Positions 34,937 to 44,086 are shown, counted from the stretch's first letter. The stretch: DNA of 64,000 nucleotides from Leptolinea sp. UBA4782 (GCA_002403095.1 DHHC01000021.1:7670-71669); one strand, 5' to 3'. Notes: generated from the letters alone by a model not told the origin. Numbers and translations: made by a program.

Positions 34937-35083
34937 TCAATCAACGCACAACCCATCCTGGTCGGGATCTTCATATAAAGGGATGGGCTGGCCAAGGCTG
35001 ATATCACCTGCTTTGGTAACCGTTACATCAACCCGGTAATTGGGATGCGGTCCGCAAGTGAAGACTATGTTTTGGTGCCGCAT
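34937..35083 (-). CDS. possible small protein, uncertain
   Basis: A 48-codon frame (from ATG 35083) overlapping the end of the zinc-ribbon gene by 19 bp in another frame. Its tail (YRVDVTVTKAGDISLGQPIPLYEDPDQDGLCVD in pieces) looks protein-like, but no ribosome-binding site or family is seen. It may be a remnant. The stretch 34788-34936 has nothing else. Confidence 0.2.
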   Translation of the reverse strand: MRHQNIVFTCGPHPNYRVDVTVTKAGDISLGQPIPLYEDPDQDGLCVD

Positions 35084-35709
35084 TCTGCACAGAACTTGGC
35101 TCCCGGCTGAAGCGGCTTGCCGCATTCCTTACAATATGAACCTTTCAGGCTAGCGCCGCAGTTGGGGCAGAATTTTGCATCTGTAGCCAGGGGAGCTTCG
35201 CATTTCGGGCAGGTCGCCTTGATGTTTTCCTTCCAGGTCTCTGCTTTCAAGTGCCGGTCGCCATCAGCCATACGGGCATGGCGGTGAATTTCTTCCACCG
35301 ACCTATCGGATTGGGCGGCTGCCATTTCTACCCCGAGGTCGGGAGCGCAGCTTTTACAGAGCCCGTGGGTGCTGTTCCAGCAGGACTTGCGGCACACCCA
35401 GGCGGAACAGCGCGGGCATTGGATAAATTGCGGGCGGATTTCTTCAACCGCTTCGGCGAAGGCATTGTCATGGGCTTTCTGCCAGGCTGCTGAACGCGCT
35501 TTCTCCCCCAGGGTGGCAGCCGTGTTCATAAACCCGCCGAACAGGCTGCTGGCGGTATCCAATACATTGGCAACACTACCCACAGCCCAGGCCTGCATTT
35601 CGGTGCGGTAACCACTCCCGCAGCGGTTGCACTCGAATTCGAACTGAAACCCGTGTTCTGTACTCAGGTCATTGTAATTGCTGACAAACTCGATGTATTT
35701 TGCCATCAA
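35065..35709 (-). CDS. zinc-ribbon protein
   Basis: 214 residues. An N-terminal Cys-pair motif (FECNRCGSGYRT), a middle Cys-rich segment (CPRCSAWVCRKSCW ... LCKSC), and two C-terminal zinc ribbons (CPKCEAPLATDAKFCPNCG and CKECGKPLQPGAKFCAECG). Between them lies a helical part. Probably a structural or regulatory zinc protein. Family known only as zinc-ribbon-domain proteins. Confidence 0.75.
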   Translation of the reverse strand: MMAKYIEFVSNYNDLSTEHGFQFEFECNRCGSGYRTEMQAWAVGSVANVLDTASSLFGGFMNTAATLGEKARSAAWQKAHDNAFAEAVEEIRPQFIQCPRCSAWVCRKSCWNSTHGLCKSCAPDLGVEMAAAQSDRSVEEIHRHARMADGDRHLKAETWKENIKATCPKCEAPLATDAKFCPNCGASLKGSYCKECGKPLQPGAKFCAECGTKT

Positions 35710-35743
35710 ATCCTCCCGGTAAAGAATGATTTCCTTGTGTTGT

Positions 35744-36331
35744 TTATCGGCGTTTTTTCTTAAAGAGAACCATGAAGAGCAGCAGGAATGTAGACAATGG
35801 CCAGATCCAAGCCAGGTCTCCCGGGCCGTCCTTGCCTGTCCGGGCAGCGCTGGGGCGCAGCCGCACGATCCGGTATATTTTCAACAATTCTTCCAGCTCT
35901 TCAGGCCGCATGGTTTGCGGATCGAGGTCGAACAGGCGGGAGACGAAACCGCTGGCGATCAGCACCTGGCGCAGGATCTCTTTCGCCTGCGGGTGGCTGC
36001 TGGCATCCTCAGCGGTCCCAACCCACCAGCCGTCCGGCATCCACAGCTCCACCTGGGGATTTGCGAGGATGTTCCGGTACCAGTCGGCTTTGCTGCCAAA
36101 CCCTGCCGTGCAGTAAACCTCATCATTCACCACGGCATAATTTACCGGTGTACGGTATTGCTTGCTGCTGTTCCTGCCTTTATGGGTAATAACCAGGATC
36201 TGCCCGCCTACCCTGGGAGAAAGATTAACCCAGCCTCCCAGCCCAAGCCGCCAGAGCCCTACCATGAAATAATTAAAGACCTTAAACCCGCACCGCAGGC
36301 GGTCCTCAGTTTCAGGATTTGAAATGGTCAT
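35744..36331 (-). CDS. Ddn-like (DUF385) deazaflavin-binding oxidoreductase family protein
   Basis: 195 residues. The DUF385 fold is recognisable from VITHKGRNSSKQYRTPVNYA, GFGSKADWYRNILANPQVEL and the closing LDPQTMRPEEL region. Members related to Mycobacterium Ddn use F420H2 to reduce quinones or nitro compounds. This one has an added C-terminal membrane helix (WIWPLSTFLLLFMVLF) followed by a basic KKKRR, so it should sit on the membrane. Whether it uses F420 here is not shown. Confidence 0.78.
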   Translation of the reverse strand: MTISNPETEDRLRCGFKVFNYFMVGLWRLGLGGWVNLSPRVGGQILVITHKGRNSSKQYRTPVNYAVVNDEVYCTAGFGSKADWYRNILANPQVELWMPDGWWVGTAEDASSHPQAKEILRQVLIASGFVSRLFDLDPQTMRPEELEELLKIYRIVRLRPSAARTGKDGPGDLAWIWPLSTFLLLFMVLFKKKRR

Positions 36332-36405
36332 TTCTCTGCCTCCTGTTCTACTGCTGTACCTTAATCATACAACGGGATTGGCAGGAATGGAAATGCAAAC
36401 CGGGA

Positions 36406-37095
36406 TTATTCGTCTAAACCGTGGAAATCTTCAGGAACCGGGCGGGCGGGAACCAGTTTGGCAGCCTCCCCGTGCAGGTGGTCTGCATTCGCCCAGTCCA
36501 CCAGGCTGGCAAACAGCATACCGTCCACTGCTTCAGCTTCCATCGTGGTAATCGAACAGTTGTGGTTCTCTTCCCGCTTAAGCATATGTCCGCTTACGTT
36601 CTGGCAGATATCATTCAGGGTGAAGTTGAACATGCCGAAATGCCCCACCAGCGCCACCACACTGTTGGTATGCCCGTGGATTACCTTTAGCAGCCCGGCG
36701 CGGGTACGCCCGAGCAGGCTGTGGTAATCATCACCACCGGGGAAGCGGGCATCCGGTTCGCCGTGCTGCCAGCGCTCGATAATGGCATCATGCGCCTGCC
36801 AGATCTCATATGTGGAGCGCACCTTTTCCATTTCGCCGACATCGATCTCAATCAATTCATCCAGCACGGTTGGCACCAGCCCGATGTACGTGCCGACGAT
36901 TTCGGCTGTCTGCTTGGCCCGCTTCAGCGGGGAACAAAACAGCGCCTTAATTCCCCTTCCCGCCAGGGCTTCGCCTGTCTGCTGTGCCTGCAAAATTCCT
37001 TTTTCAGTCAGGGGGTAGTCAACCAGTTTGCTCGAAAGCTGCTTGATCAGGTTGGCATGGTTTTCTCCATGCCGGATGATGTAAATCGTATTCAT
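36406..37095 (-). CDS. histidine phosphatase family protein
   Basis: 229 residues from ATG 37095 (site AAAGGTG). Catalytic motif IIRHGENHANL and second His in VVALVGHFGMFNF. Phosphoglycerate mutase-like fold. Substrate not predictable. Together with the genes at 9712 and 50911 it is one of three such proteins here, not closely alike. Confidence 0.85.
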   Translation of the reverse strand: MNTIYIIRHGENHANLIKQLSSKLVDYPLTEKGILQAQQTGEALAGRGIKALFCSPLKRAKQTAEIVGTYIGLVPTVLDELIEIDVGEMEKVRSTYEIWQAHDAIIERWQHGEPDARFPGGDDYHSLLGRTRAGLLKVIHGHTNSVVALVGHFGMFNFTLNDICQNVSGHMLKREENHNCSITTMEAEAVDGMLFASLVDWANADHLHGEAAKLVPARPVPEDFHGLDE

Positions 37096-37171
37096 TATGC
37101 ACACCTTTATATCAGCGCAGCCTGTTGCCCTGCGCTGTGGAAGTTCACTTTCACATTCGCATGAAACGGGA

Positions 37172-37849
37172 TTATTCTATGCAGCCGTGCTGGCGCAGAA
37201 AGACCGCCGCCAGTTCATTGCCGTATTTTACCGCAGTCCCCAGCGGCGTCAACCCGTCGGCTTCAAGGCGGGGGTTGGAGTCCGGATGGTGGTCCATCAA
37301 AAGCTTCAGGGCTTCCACATCTCCATTTTGGGCGGCAATATGCAACGGCGTGTACCCGCCGGATTCTGCCAGGTTCACATCTGCCCCATGTTCCAAAAAG
37401 ACTTTCACAAGGGTGTTGTTGTGCACAGCCAGGGCCGAGTGCAGCGGGGCAGCTCCCAGCGCATTCTGTGAGCGGCTATTCACCTGGGCGCCTCGCTCCA
37501 GCAGCAACTGTGCCATGGCATTGTGCCCGAAGAATGCTGCAAGCCCGAGCGGCTGGAACCCGTCAAAATTGAGGGCGTTTGCCAGGTCAGGATCCTCTGC
37601 CAGCAGGGTTTCTGCCTGGCGGGTATCCCCCAGGGAAGCCGCTTCGAAAATATCCAGCGGTTTAACATACTTGCCAAGGAACCGGGCAATCTCCGGCTGG
37701 TTGTAATACAGGGCAACCAGGATCGCGCTGATCCCCTGCTCGTTGCGGGTGCGGGCAAGCGCAGGGTGGTCGCCCACCAACTCTTTTACCAGCGCCTGGT
37801 CGCCTGCCTGAATGGCAGAAAAGAGAACATCTGGATCTGAACCTTGCAT
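37172..37849 (-). CDS. ankyrin-repeat protein
   Basis: 225 residues built of about six ankyrin repeats, clear in the segments around 97-128 (FDGFQPLGLAAFFGHNAMAQLLLERGAQ), 130-165 (LGAAPLHSALAVHNNTLVKVFLEHGAD) and 163-200 (GYTPLHIAAQNGDVEALKLLMDH). No signal peptide is seen. Probably a cytosolic protein-binding scaffold. Confidence 0.88.
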   Translation of the reverse strand: MQGSDPDVLFSAIQAGDQALVKELVGDHPALARTRNEQGISAILVALYYNQPEIARFLGKYVKPLDIFEAASLGDTRQAETLLAEDPDLANALNFDGFQPLGLAAFFGHNAMAQLLLERGAQVNSRSQNALGAAPLHSALAVHNNTLVKVFLEHGADVNLAESGGYTPLHIAAQNGDVEALKLLMDHHPDSNPRLEADGLTPLGTAVKYGNELAAVFLRQHGCIE

Positions 37850-37865
37850 ACGCCATCCTCTCTTT

Positions 37866-38579
37866 CTATGGACGGTATTTCCAAAAAATGCCGGTACATT
37901 CCGGCAGGGTCACTTCGCTGCCAGCCTTAATCCGGCTGAGCATTTCTTCCCCAAAAAAGAAGCGGGTGAGTGTTTCAGCTTCCTGCCGCGATTCAAACCG
38001 GTAATCGGTGCGGATCCAGTCGAAATTGAAACCTGCCTGGTGCAGGTAGCCCAGGTATGGCAGCATGTGGGCCGGCGGGTCTGGCTGCTCCCAGCCGGTG
38101 CCCTGGGTCTCAACCAGGAGGATCAGCCCCCCGGGCTGCAACACCCGGGAAATCTCCTCCAAACCACGTTCCAGTTCGGATTTCCAGTTTTCCGGGTTCC
38201 AGGTCGCCAGGTAGCACACACTCCAGCCTGAAGCTGCCAGTGTCACACTTTGCGCGGCAACCGGCAAAGCCCGGTGGTCAGCTGCGGCCATGAGAGGTAG
38301 GGGCGCGGCGGATACACCAGCCAGGTATTCGCTGGCCTGCACAAGCATAGCCGGGGCGAGGTCCAGCGCGGTCACCCTGCTGGCGTGAGGGGTGATCATA
38401 GCTGTCAGCCGGCCTGTTCCAGCCCCCAGTTCCAGCGCCTCCCACACTCTGCCGGCCAACAAACCGTTTACCGCCTGTTCAAGGTTATGCTGGTAATCCT
38501 CACGCATAACCAGCAGGTGATAAAGGTCTGCTTCACGCTGGTAAGCTTTTTTGTGGTCCGGCATGCTGTTATCCTTCAT
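37866..38579 (-). CDS. class I SAM-dependent methyltransferase
   Basis: 237 residues from ATG 38579. A GTG two codons upstream is an alternative. SAM-binding motif LELGAGTGRLTAMI, then ALDLAPAMLV, a degenerate acidic region, and GGLILLVETQGTG as the post-II motif. Substrate unknown. It lies 16 bp upstream of the ankyrin gene, on the same strand, so they may be co-expressed. Confidence 0.85.
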   Translation of the reverse strand: MKDNSMPDHKKAYQREADLYHLLVMREDYQHNLEQAVNGLLAGRVWEALELGAGTGRLTAMITPHASRVTALDLAPAMLVQASEYLAGVSAAPLPLMAAADHRALPVAAQSVTLAASGWSVCYLATWNPENWKSELERGLEEISRVLQPGGLILLVETQGTGWEQPDPPAHMLPYLGYLHQAGFNFDWIRTDYRFESRQEAETLTRFFFGEEMLSRIKAGSEVTLPECTGIFWKYRP

Positions 38580-38605
38580 GTTCACTGGCTTTCTTTTAAC
38601 AGGCG

Positions 38606-38944
38606 CTATCCCCTCACAAAATGGGGCATATTATCCGGTATTTCCAGTGACAACTCAACCAGTCCGGCAAATTCGCCATCCTGGTACCACGGGCTTTGGT
38701 AGATCAGCTTATGTTTGCCTTTTTTCTCAATTGTGTATACATTCTTCTCAGCCTTAGCAAGCATCTGCCTCAGCTTGGCCCGTGCCGGCTCGGGGTGGCA
38801 GTCCAACAGGTTGCTGCCAACCAGGTCGGCATCCCCTTCCTCGGTAAATGTGCTGCGGGATTTATCATTCATGTACAGAATGATGCCGTCACGGTCGCAA
38901 ACCGTAACCGCTCCCGGAAATTCTTGCATCCAGTCAGTGTTCAT
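38606..38944 (-). CDS. stand-alone PAS domain protein
   Basis: 112 residues covering one PAS fold (FPGAVTVCDRDGIILYMNDKSRSTF ... GSNLLDCHP ... YQSPWYQDGEFAGLVELSLEI). No output domain is attached, so it may be a small sensor working with a partner. Ligand not predictable. Confidence 0.8.
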   Translation of the reverse strand: MNTDWMQEFPGAVTVCDRDGIILYMNDKSRSTFTEEGDADLVGSNLLDCHPEPARAKLRQMLAKAEKNVYTIEKKGKHKLIYQSPWYQDGEFAGLVELSLEIPDNMPHFVRG

Positions 38945-39020
38945 GGGTTGTCCTTGTTCTTGGGTTCAATGCGATGGTTTTTACAGTATACCGCAGGTGA
39001 ATGAAAGAGGATTGTTGCCT

Positions 39021-39224
39021 CTAATGGTGTGCCTGGCGCGCTTCTCCCGGGCGCAGGGCAATCAGCAGGATTGGGCCCAGTACCGGGATAACCAGGGCTA
39101 CCAGACCCCAGAAAACATACCCTGCCGGGGGCAGTTCGCGTTTCCACAGGTAACCCAGCGCCATGCCTGCCAGCAGGAGAATGACAGCGAAAAGGAATAC
39201 TTTGATGACGGTTTCAGCGGGCAA
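39021..39224 (-). CDS. small two-helix membrane protein
   Basis: 67 residues with two transmembrane helices (FLFAVILLLAGMALGYL and FWGLVALVIPVLGPILLIAL) separated by a short basic loop, and a soluble His-containing tail. Probable membrane protein of unknown function. It resembles the PLD-nuclease N-terminal-type short membrane domain only in length and hydropathy. Confidence 0.6.
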   Translation of the reverse strand: MPAETVIKVFLFAVILLLAGMALGYLWKRELPPAGYVFWGLVALVIPVLGPILLIALRPGEARQAHH

Positions 39225-39307
39225 TCCAGGATCTCCGTTTGTTATTGTATGCCGGGATCAAGTTTTGGACAAGCCGGCAATCCAGCTTTCCTGGTTTTTG
39301 CTGCTTC

Positions 39308-40117
39308 TTACTGTTTCCTGCGCAGCAGCAGCGGTCCGGCCAAGTCCACTGCCCAGCCCGCGGCATTGTACAGGGCAGGCACAATCCCGATCCAGAAAGG
39401 CACATACACCACCTTGCGCGGCCGGCGAATCAAGCGGGCAACCGCTTTAGCCACCCGCTCGGCTGGTATGGCAAACCGTTCCGCCGGGATTCGCCGCCCG
39501 TTTGGGCTTTGCTCAGTGCGGTCGAAGAATTCGGTAATGATCGGACCGGGGCGCATCACGCTGACGGTCACCCCGCTCCCGCGCAGTTCACGGTAAAGGG
39601 AAATACTGAAGGTATCCAGGAATGATTTGGATGCGCTGTACATGACGGTTCCCTGGGTCGGCATCTTTCCGATGATCGACCCAATGTTCACCACCAACCC
39701 GCTACCGCGGCTGACCATCCCGGGCAGGAAGCGGCGCGTCATGTGCATGACAGCCTCCACGTTGAGCTGGCACAGGCTGCGGGCGGTCTCCCATTTCATT
39801 TCATGGTAGTACCCGTACCAGGCTATCCCGGCATTATTGACCAGGACATCCGGTGTACCCCATTCCCGGGTAACCTGATCAAATACGCTTTCCCGCTCTT
39901 CAAGACTGGTAAGGTCTGCCCGAATGAAGGCGGCTTCACCGTTCTTTGAACGGATTTCGTCCACCAGGGATTCCAGTCTGTCCTGCCGGCGCGCCACCAG
40001 GATGACCATCAACCCCTCCTGCGCCAGACGCAGGGCAGTGGCAGCGCCTATCCCGCTGGATGCACCGGTGACCAGGGCGGTCTTTTGTGTTTCTCGGGTT
40101 TCTGGTATCACTTCCAC
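39308..40117 (-). CDS. short-chain dehydrogenase/reductase (SDR)
   Basis: About 269 residues. Classical SDR motifs are TGASSGIGAA (cofactor), NNAG, and the catalytic Ser-Tyr-Lys (IGS ... YSASK). The start is uncertain: the ATG at 40198 lies inside the terminator of the neighbouring dehydrogenase gene, so a GTG at 40117 (or 40111) is more likely. The C-terminus has a long hydrophobic, membrane-facing helix. Substrate unknown. Confidence 0.82.
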   Translation of the reverse strand: MEVIPETRETQKTALVTGASSGIGAATALRLAQEGLMVILVARRQDRLESLVDEIRSKNGEAAFIRADLTSLEERESVFDQVTREWGTPDVLVNNAGIAWYGYYHEMKWETARSLCQLNVEAVMHMTRRFLPGMVSRGSGLVVNIGSIIGKMPTQGTVMYSASKSFLDTFSISLYRELRGSGVTVSVMRPGPIITEFFDRTEQSPNGRRIPAERFAIPAERVAKAVARLIRRPRKVVYVPFWIGIVPALYNAAGWAVDLAGPLLLRRKQ

Positions 40118-40177
40118 ATCAACTTCATTGTACGTCTTTAAGAAAAGCAGGTTATCAAAACTTGCAGTAAAACAAAC

Positions 40178-40207
40178 AGCGCCTCCATGATAGTTCATGG
40201 AGGCGCT
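40178..40207 (-). terminator. intrinsic terminator after glutamate dehydrogenase
   Basis: A perfect 13-bp stem (AGCGCCTCCATGA 40178-40190, TCATGGAGGCGCT 40195-40207), followed on the minus strand by GTTTGTTTT. Confidence 0.75.
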
Positions 40208-40223
40208 CTATCAATTGTTTGAA

Positions 40224-41510
40224 TTATACCCAGCCGCGCAGCTGCATGGCCTTGACCACCTTGGCAATGGCTACCATATAGGCCGCATCGCGCATATATG
40301 CTTTGCGCTCGAGCGACATATCCAGCACACTCTTGAAGGCTTCGGTCATCTTGGTGTCCAGCTTTTCGAGGACCTCTTCTTTGGTCCAGTAGAAGTTCAT
40401 ATCGTTCTGCACGCCCTCAAAGTACGAAACCGTCACACCGCCGGCGTTGCACAGGAAATCGGGCACCACGAAGATGCCGCGGGATTTAATGACCTCGTCG
40501 GCTTCAGGGGTGGTGGGTCCGTTGGCGCCTTCAGCGATCAGTTTGACCTTCGGGCTGATCTTGTGGACGGTCTCTCCATTGATCTGCCCTTCCAGCGCAG
40601 CTGGGATGAGCACATCTACATCCTTGCTGATCCAGGCATCTCCTGGTTCGATCACATACCCGGCTTCGCGGGCTTTATCCTTGTTGATGCTGCCATACTG
40701 GTCAGTGATGGAGTGCAGGAAGTGCGGGTCGATGCCGTCTTCCTTCGAAACAGTATAGCTTACCCGGTCTTCGCGGTCCCAGTAGGATACACAAACCACA
40801 GTCCCTTTGAGTTTTTCAATAAACCCGATGGCTGCATACTGGGCAACATTGCCAAAACCCTGGATGGCTGCCTTGCATTTGGAAGCATCGATCTTGAGGT
40901 GTTTTAACGCCTCGCGCACGGTGAAAATTACTCCGTACCCGGTGGCTTCTGTGCGTCCGAGCGAGCCGCCGCCGCCAACTGGTTTGCCGGTGATCACGCC
41001 GGGAGTGTACTTCCCGCTGAGTTTGGAATACTCGTCCATCATCCAGCCCATCATCTGCGGGGTGGTGCCGACGTCAGGCGCAGGCACATCGTTGCGCGGG
41101 CCAATGTTCTTCCAGATCACCTGGATATAACCGCGCACCAGGCGTTCTTTTTCTGAATCTGACAAGGTGGCAGGATCCACTACCACGCCGCCTTTGCCGC
41201 CCCCCAGCGGAATATCGGCGACAGCGCATTTCCAGGTCATCCAGGTTGCCAGGGCACGGACGGTGTCCACTGTCTCGGCTGGATGAAAACGGATGCCGCC
41301 TTTATTGGGTCCGCGGGCATCGTTGTGCTGAACGCGGAAGCCCTGGAAGACGCGGATGCTGCCGTCATCCATGCGGACAGGGATGCGGAAGTGGTATTCG
41401 CGCATCGGCCAGCGCAGCATTTCGCAGACTTGCGGATCAAGCTGCAGCATTTCTGCAACATGATCAAATTGCGCTTGCGCCATTTCAAATGCATTGGTTG
41501 TTGATGCCAT
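40224..41510 (-). CDS. gdhA: Glu/Leu/Phe/Val dehydrogenase (glutamate dehydrogenase)
   Basis: 428 residues, hexameric-type length. N-terminal catalytic domain with GGGKGGVVVDP (active-site Lys) and PAPDVGT, then a Rossmann cofactor domain (QGFGNVAQYAA). Most likely interconverts glutamate and 2-oxoglutarate with ammonia. The NAD or NADP choice is not assigned. Upstream there is a plausible promoter and a leader with a strong hairpin. Confidence 0.92.
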   Translation of the reverse strand: MASTTNAFEMAQAQFDHVAEMLQLDPQVCEMLRWPMREYHFRIPVRMDDGSIRVFQGFRVQHNDARGPNKGGIRFHPAETVDTVRALATWMTWKCAVADIPLGGGKGGVVVDPATLSDSEKERLVRGYIQVIWKNIGPRNDVPAPDVGTTPQMMGWMMDEYSKLSGKYTPGVITGKPVGGGGSLGRTEATGYGVIFTVREALKHLKIDASKCKAAIQGFGNVAQYAAIGFIEKLKGTVVCVSYWDREDRVSYTVSKEDGIDPHFLHSITDQYGSINKDKAREAGYVIEPGDAWISKDVDVLIPAALEGQINGETVHKISPKVKLIAEGANGPTTPEADEVIKSRGIFVVPDFLCNAGGVTVSYFEGVQNDMNFYWTKEEVLEKLDTKMTEAFKSVLDMSLERKAYMRDAAYMVAIAKVVKAMQLRGWV

Positions 41511-41582
41511 TCATTCACTCCTGAACATAAGGTGATTTCTGGATTCATTGCAAGGAAATAACTGGCTGATGAAAAGATGATA

Positions 41583-41607
41583 AGCGGGCACCACGGTGGT
41601 GCCCGCT
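41583..41607 (-). promoter_or_regulatory. strong leader hairpin upstream of gdhA
   Basis: AGCGGGCACCA (41583-41593), CGG loop, TGGTGCCCGCT (41597-41607). It lies about 70 nt upstream of the start codon and downstream of the predicted promoter. On the minus strand it is followed by TTATCATCTTTT. It could be an attenuator or the terminator of the 41775 gene. Confidence 0.5.
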
Positions 41608-41667
41608 CTATTCTTTCAGCCGGATAAACCCTGCAAAAGAACCTCCCTGAGCCTTTGCTCTGCATTA

Positions 41668-41696
41668 AGGGTAGCAAAGTTGAAGGCGTGAGTCAA
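41668..41696 (-). promoter_or_regulatory. probable gdhA promoter
   Basis: Minus strand TTGACT (41696-41691), 17 bp, TACCCT (41673-41668). Good -35, weak -10. Confidence 0.4.
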
Positions 41697-41774
41697 TATG
41701 ATGAAAGTCGGATTTAGGGGGTGTAGAAAGGAAGGATGTTTTTAATACAAACGAGATAGATATTCAACCCAGGT

Positions 41775-42206
41775 TTACTTGCATTTAACCTGGACTGCAT
41801 TGCTGACCGGGTAGTACTGCCCGGCGTACCAGGCTTTCAATTGAATGCTGTACCTGCCTGGAGAGAAATAGCGGTATTCAAATTCATCTTCAGCATCCCG
41901 TTCCAGCACAATTTGATCAGTTCCGAGGTCAGTCACCACCCAGGTGAGCATGCGCACAGGAGTATACCCCTCCACCTCAGTCCTGGCCACACTGCACCCG
42001 TCAACCTTTACCGTGATCTCGGCATACGCATCAGGCGCCGCCTCCGGGATTGCTGTTTCCTGCACCACAGAGCGGAACGAAAAGACAGCTGCGGCTGCAG
42101 CGGCAACACACAGGCACACCAGAACCAGGGCACCAATGCCAACGATAAGCAGGGTTTTCCCCTGTTTGCTTTTTTCTGGAGGATTAGCGGTTGCTGAAGT
42201 TGTCAT
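41775..42206 (-). CDS. single-span membrane-anchored secreted-domain protein
   Basis: 143 residues. A short cytosolic start rich in Ser, Thr and Lys, one long transmembrane segment (about 18-46), then an outer beta domain with Cys in VDGCSVARTEV and near the end (VQVKCK). The two Cys may form a disulfide. Unknown function, fold suggests a fibronectin- or PKD-like domain. It starts 23 bp from gatA's 3' end on the same strand. Confidence 0.7.
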   Translation of the reverse strand: MTTSATANPPEKSKQGKTLLIVGIGALVLVCLCVAAAAAAVFSFRSVVQETAIPEAAPDAYAEITVKVDGCSVARTEVEGYTPVRMLTWVVTDLGTDQIVLERDAEDEFEYRYFSPGRYSIQLKAWYAGQYYPVSNAVQVKCK

Positions 42207-42229
42207 AAGTGGGAAGTTCTTGTTCCATA

Positions 42230-43705
42230 CTAAAATTCAGGCCGTCTGGTATGCCAGTCTGTAAAAAGCTGATAGGTATGAGCAGCCTGCAGCAGAGTCT
42301 GCTCGTCAAAATGGCGCCCCATCAGCTGCATCCCAATCGGGAGCCCTTCCCCGTCAAACCCAACCGGGAAGGCCAGCCCGGGCACCCCTGCCAGGTTGGC
42401 CGGAAGGGTGAACACATCCTCCAGGTACATCGCCAGCGGGTCTTCATTATGTTCGCCGATTTTGAAAGCGGTGCTCGGGGTGACGGGTGCAGCGATTACA
42501 TCCACCTGTTCAAAGGCTTTCTCAAAATCCTGCTTGATCAGGGTGCGCACTTTTTGCGCCTGCCCGTAGTAGGCATCATAATACCCGGCTGATAGCGCAT
42601 AGGTCCCCAGCATGATGCGCCGTTTTACCTCCGGCCCAAACCCTGCCCCGCGGCTCTTGCGGGTAAGGGCGGTCATATTCGGGTCATCCACCCGCAACCC
42701 AAAACGCACACCGTCATACCGTGCCAGGTTGGCAGACGCCTCAGCCGGGGCGATCAGGTAGTACACCGGCAGGGCGTATTTTGTATGCGGCAGGGATATC
42801 TCAACAACTTCAGCGCCCAGGCCTTGCATGGCAGTAATGGCATTCCTGACTGCCTGCTCCACCTCATGCTGTATGCCGGTGATGAAGTATTGCTCCGGTA
42901 CACCAATCCGCAGCCCGCGCATATCACGTTTATCCTGCAGGCTGTACCGCGGCACAGGCACATCCATGGCTGATGCATCCAGAGGATCATACCCTGCCAT
43001 GTGCTGGAAAAGCATGGCTGCATCTGCCGCGCTGCGCGCCAGGACCCCCACGCTGTCCAGTGATGAACCGTAAGCAATCAATCCATAGCGCGGCACCCTG
43101 CCGTAGGTCGGCTTTAACCCTGTAACGCCGCAAAAAGCTGCCGGCTGGCGTACGCTTCCGCCCGTATCTGTACCCAGCGCCAGGGGAGCCATTGCACTCG
43201 CTACCGCCGCTGCTGAACCGCCGCTTGAACCGCCCGGGACGCGGGTCAAATTCCACGGGTTGCGGGTAATCTGGTAGGCCGAATTCTCGGTTGACGAACC
43301 CATCGCAAACTCATCGGTATTGGTCTTGCCCAGCGTGACCACCCCGGCATCCAGCAAGCGCTGGACCGCTGTTGCAGAATAAGGGGGAATGAAATTCTCG
43401 AGGATGCGCGATCCGCAGGTTGTGCGCACCCCTCTCTGGCAAAGCAGGTCCTTGATCACTATGGGCAGCCCGGTAAGGGGTGGAAGGAGTCTGGCTGTAT
43501 CTTTACGCCACTCAAAGAGCACCTGGTCTGCCAGGTCCGCCTGCTGCAATGCCAGATCAGGTGTCAAGGTCAGGAAAGCCTGCAGCTTTGGCTCAAGTGC
43601 ATCAATCCGTTCCAGGTATGCCCTGGTAAGCGCGCGGCTGGAAACCTCGCCTTTTCGCAGCGCCTGGCACAGTTCAACAGCAGAAAGTGTACAAACATTC
43701 CCCAT
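42230..43705 (-). CDS. gatA: aspartyl/glutamyl-tRNA amidotransferase subunit A
   Basis: 491 residues. Amidase signature with catalytic Lys in IVIKDLL and Ser pair in GGSSGGSAAAV (also DTGGSVRQPAA). In GatCAB it makes Gln-tRNA or Asn-tRNA from the misacylated Glu or Asp forms. gatC is directly upstream. gatB is not in the window. Confidence 0.95.
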   Translation of the reverse strand: MGNVCTLSAVELCQALRKGEVSSRALTRAYLERIDALEPKLQAFLTLTPDLALQQADLADQVLFEWRKDTARLLPPLTGLPIVIKDLLCQRGVRTTCGSRILENFIPPYSATAVQRLLDAGVVTLGKTNTDEFAMGSSTENSAYQITRNPWNLTRVPGGSSGGSAAAVASAMAPLALGTDTGGSVRQPAAFCGVTGLKPTYGRVPRYGLIAYGSSLDSVGVLARSAADAAMLFQHMAGYDPLDASAMDVPVPRYSLQDKRDMRGLRIGVPEQYFITGIQHEVEQAVRNAITAMQGLGAEVVEISLPHTKYALPVYYLIAPAEASANLARYDGVRFGLRVDDPNMTALTRKSRGAGFGPEVKRRIMLGTYALSAGYYDAYYGQAQKVRTLIKQDFEKAFEQVDVIAAPVTPSTAFKIGEHNEDPLAMYLEDVFTLPANLAGVPGLAFPVGFDGEGLPIGMQLMGRHFDEQTLLQAAHTYQLFTDWHTRRPEF

Positions 43706-43708
43706 GGG

Positions 43709-43993
43709 CTATTCAATCGCCGGGGGAACCCGGAATTGTTTCTGATCCACGCGGGGGGCATTCCGCAGTACGTCATCCAGGCTCAGACCTGGGCGGGGCT
43801 CATCCGGCCGCAAAACACCGTGCGGCGGCAGCACACTGGATGTCGGGGCGATCTCGCTGGTATCCAGTTCCTGCAGGCTGGCTGCATATTCCAGGATGGC
43901 AGAAAGCTGCCGGCGGTAGAGCTCGGTTTCTTCTGCGCTTAGTTCCAGGCGTGCCAGCGCAGCGATATGTTCCACTTCTTCACGGGTCAGCAT
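43709..43993 (-). CDS. gatC: aspartyl/glutamyl-tRNA amidotransferase subunit C
   Basis: 94 residues from ATG 43993. An ATG 12 bp upstream is possible. Typical GatC helical start TREEVEHIAALARLELSAEE and proline-rich tail with RPGLSLDDVLRNAP. It bridges GatA and GatB. The stop is 3 bp before the gatA start, so translation is likely coupled. Confidence 0.93.
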   Translation of the reverse strand: MLTREEVEHIAALARLELSAEETELYRRQLSAILEYAASLQELDTSEIAPTSSVLPPHGVLRPDEPRPGLSLDDVLRNAPRVDQKQFRVPPAIE

Positions 43994-44041
43994 TATGATG
44001 TGCATTATATCAAAGAGATTCGGGCAGGCTGGAGATATAAA

Positions 44042-44067
44042 AAGCGGCAGCCAGGCAGCCGCCGCTT
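44042..44067 (-). terminator. intrinsic terminator after the CBS-ACT gene
   Basis: An outer stem AAGCGGC (44042-44048) pairs with GCCGCTT (44061-44067), with a partly paired middle. On the minus strand it is followed by TTTATATC. Confidence 0.6.
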
Positions 44068-44086
44068 ATTCCGCTTAACAACCAGG

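Noticed and set aside
40118..40198. ATG at 40198 as SDR start
   Set aside because: It lies inside the perfect terminator stem of the neighbouring dehydrogenase gene.
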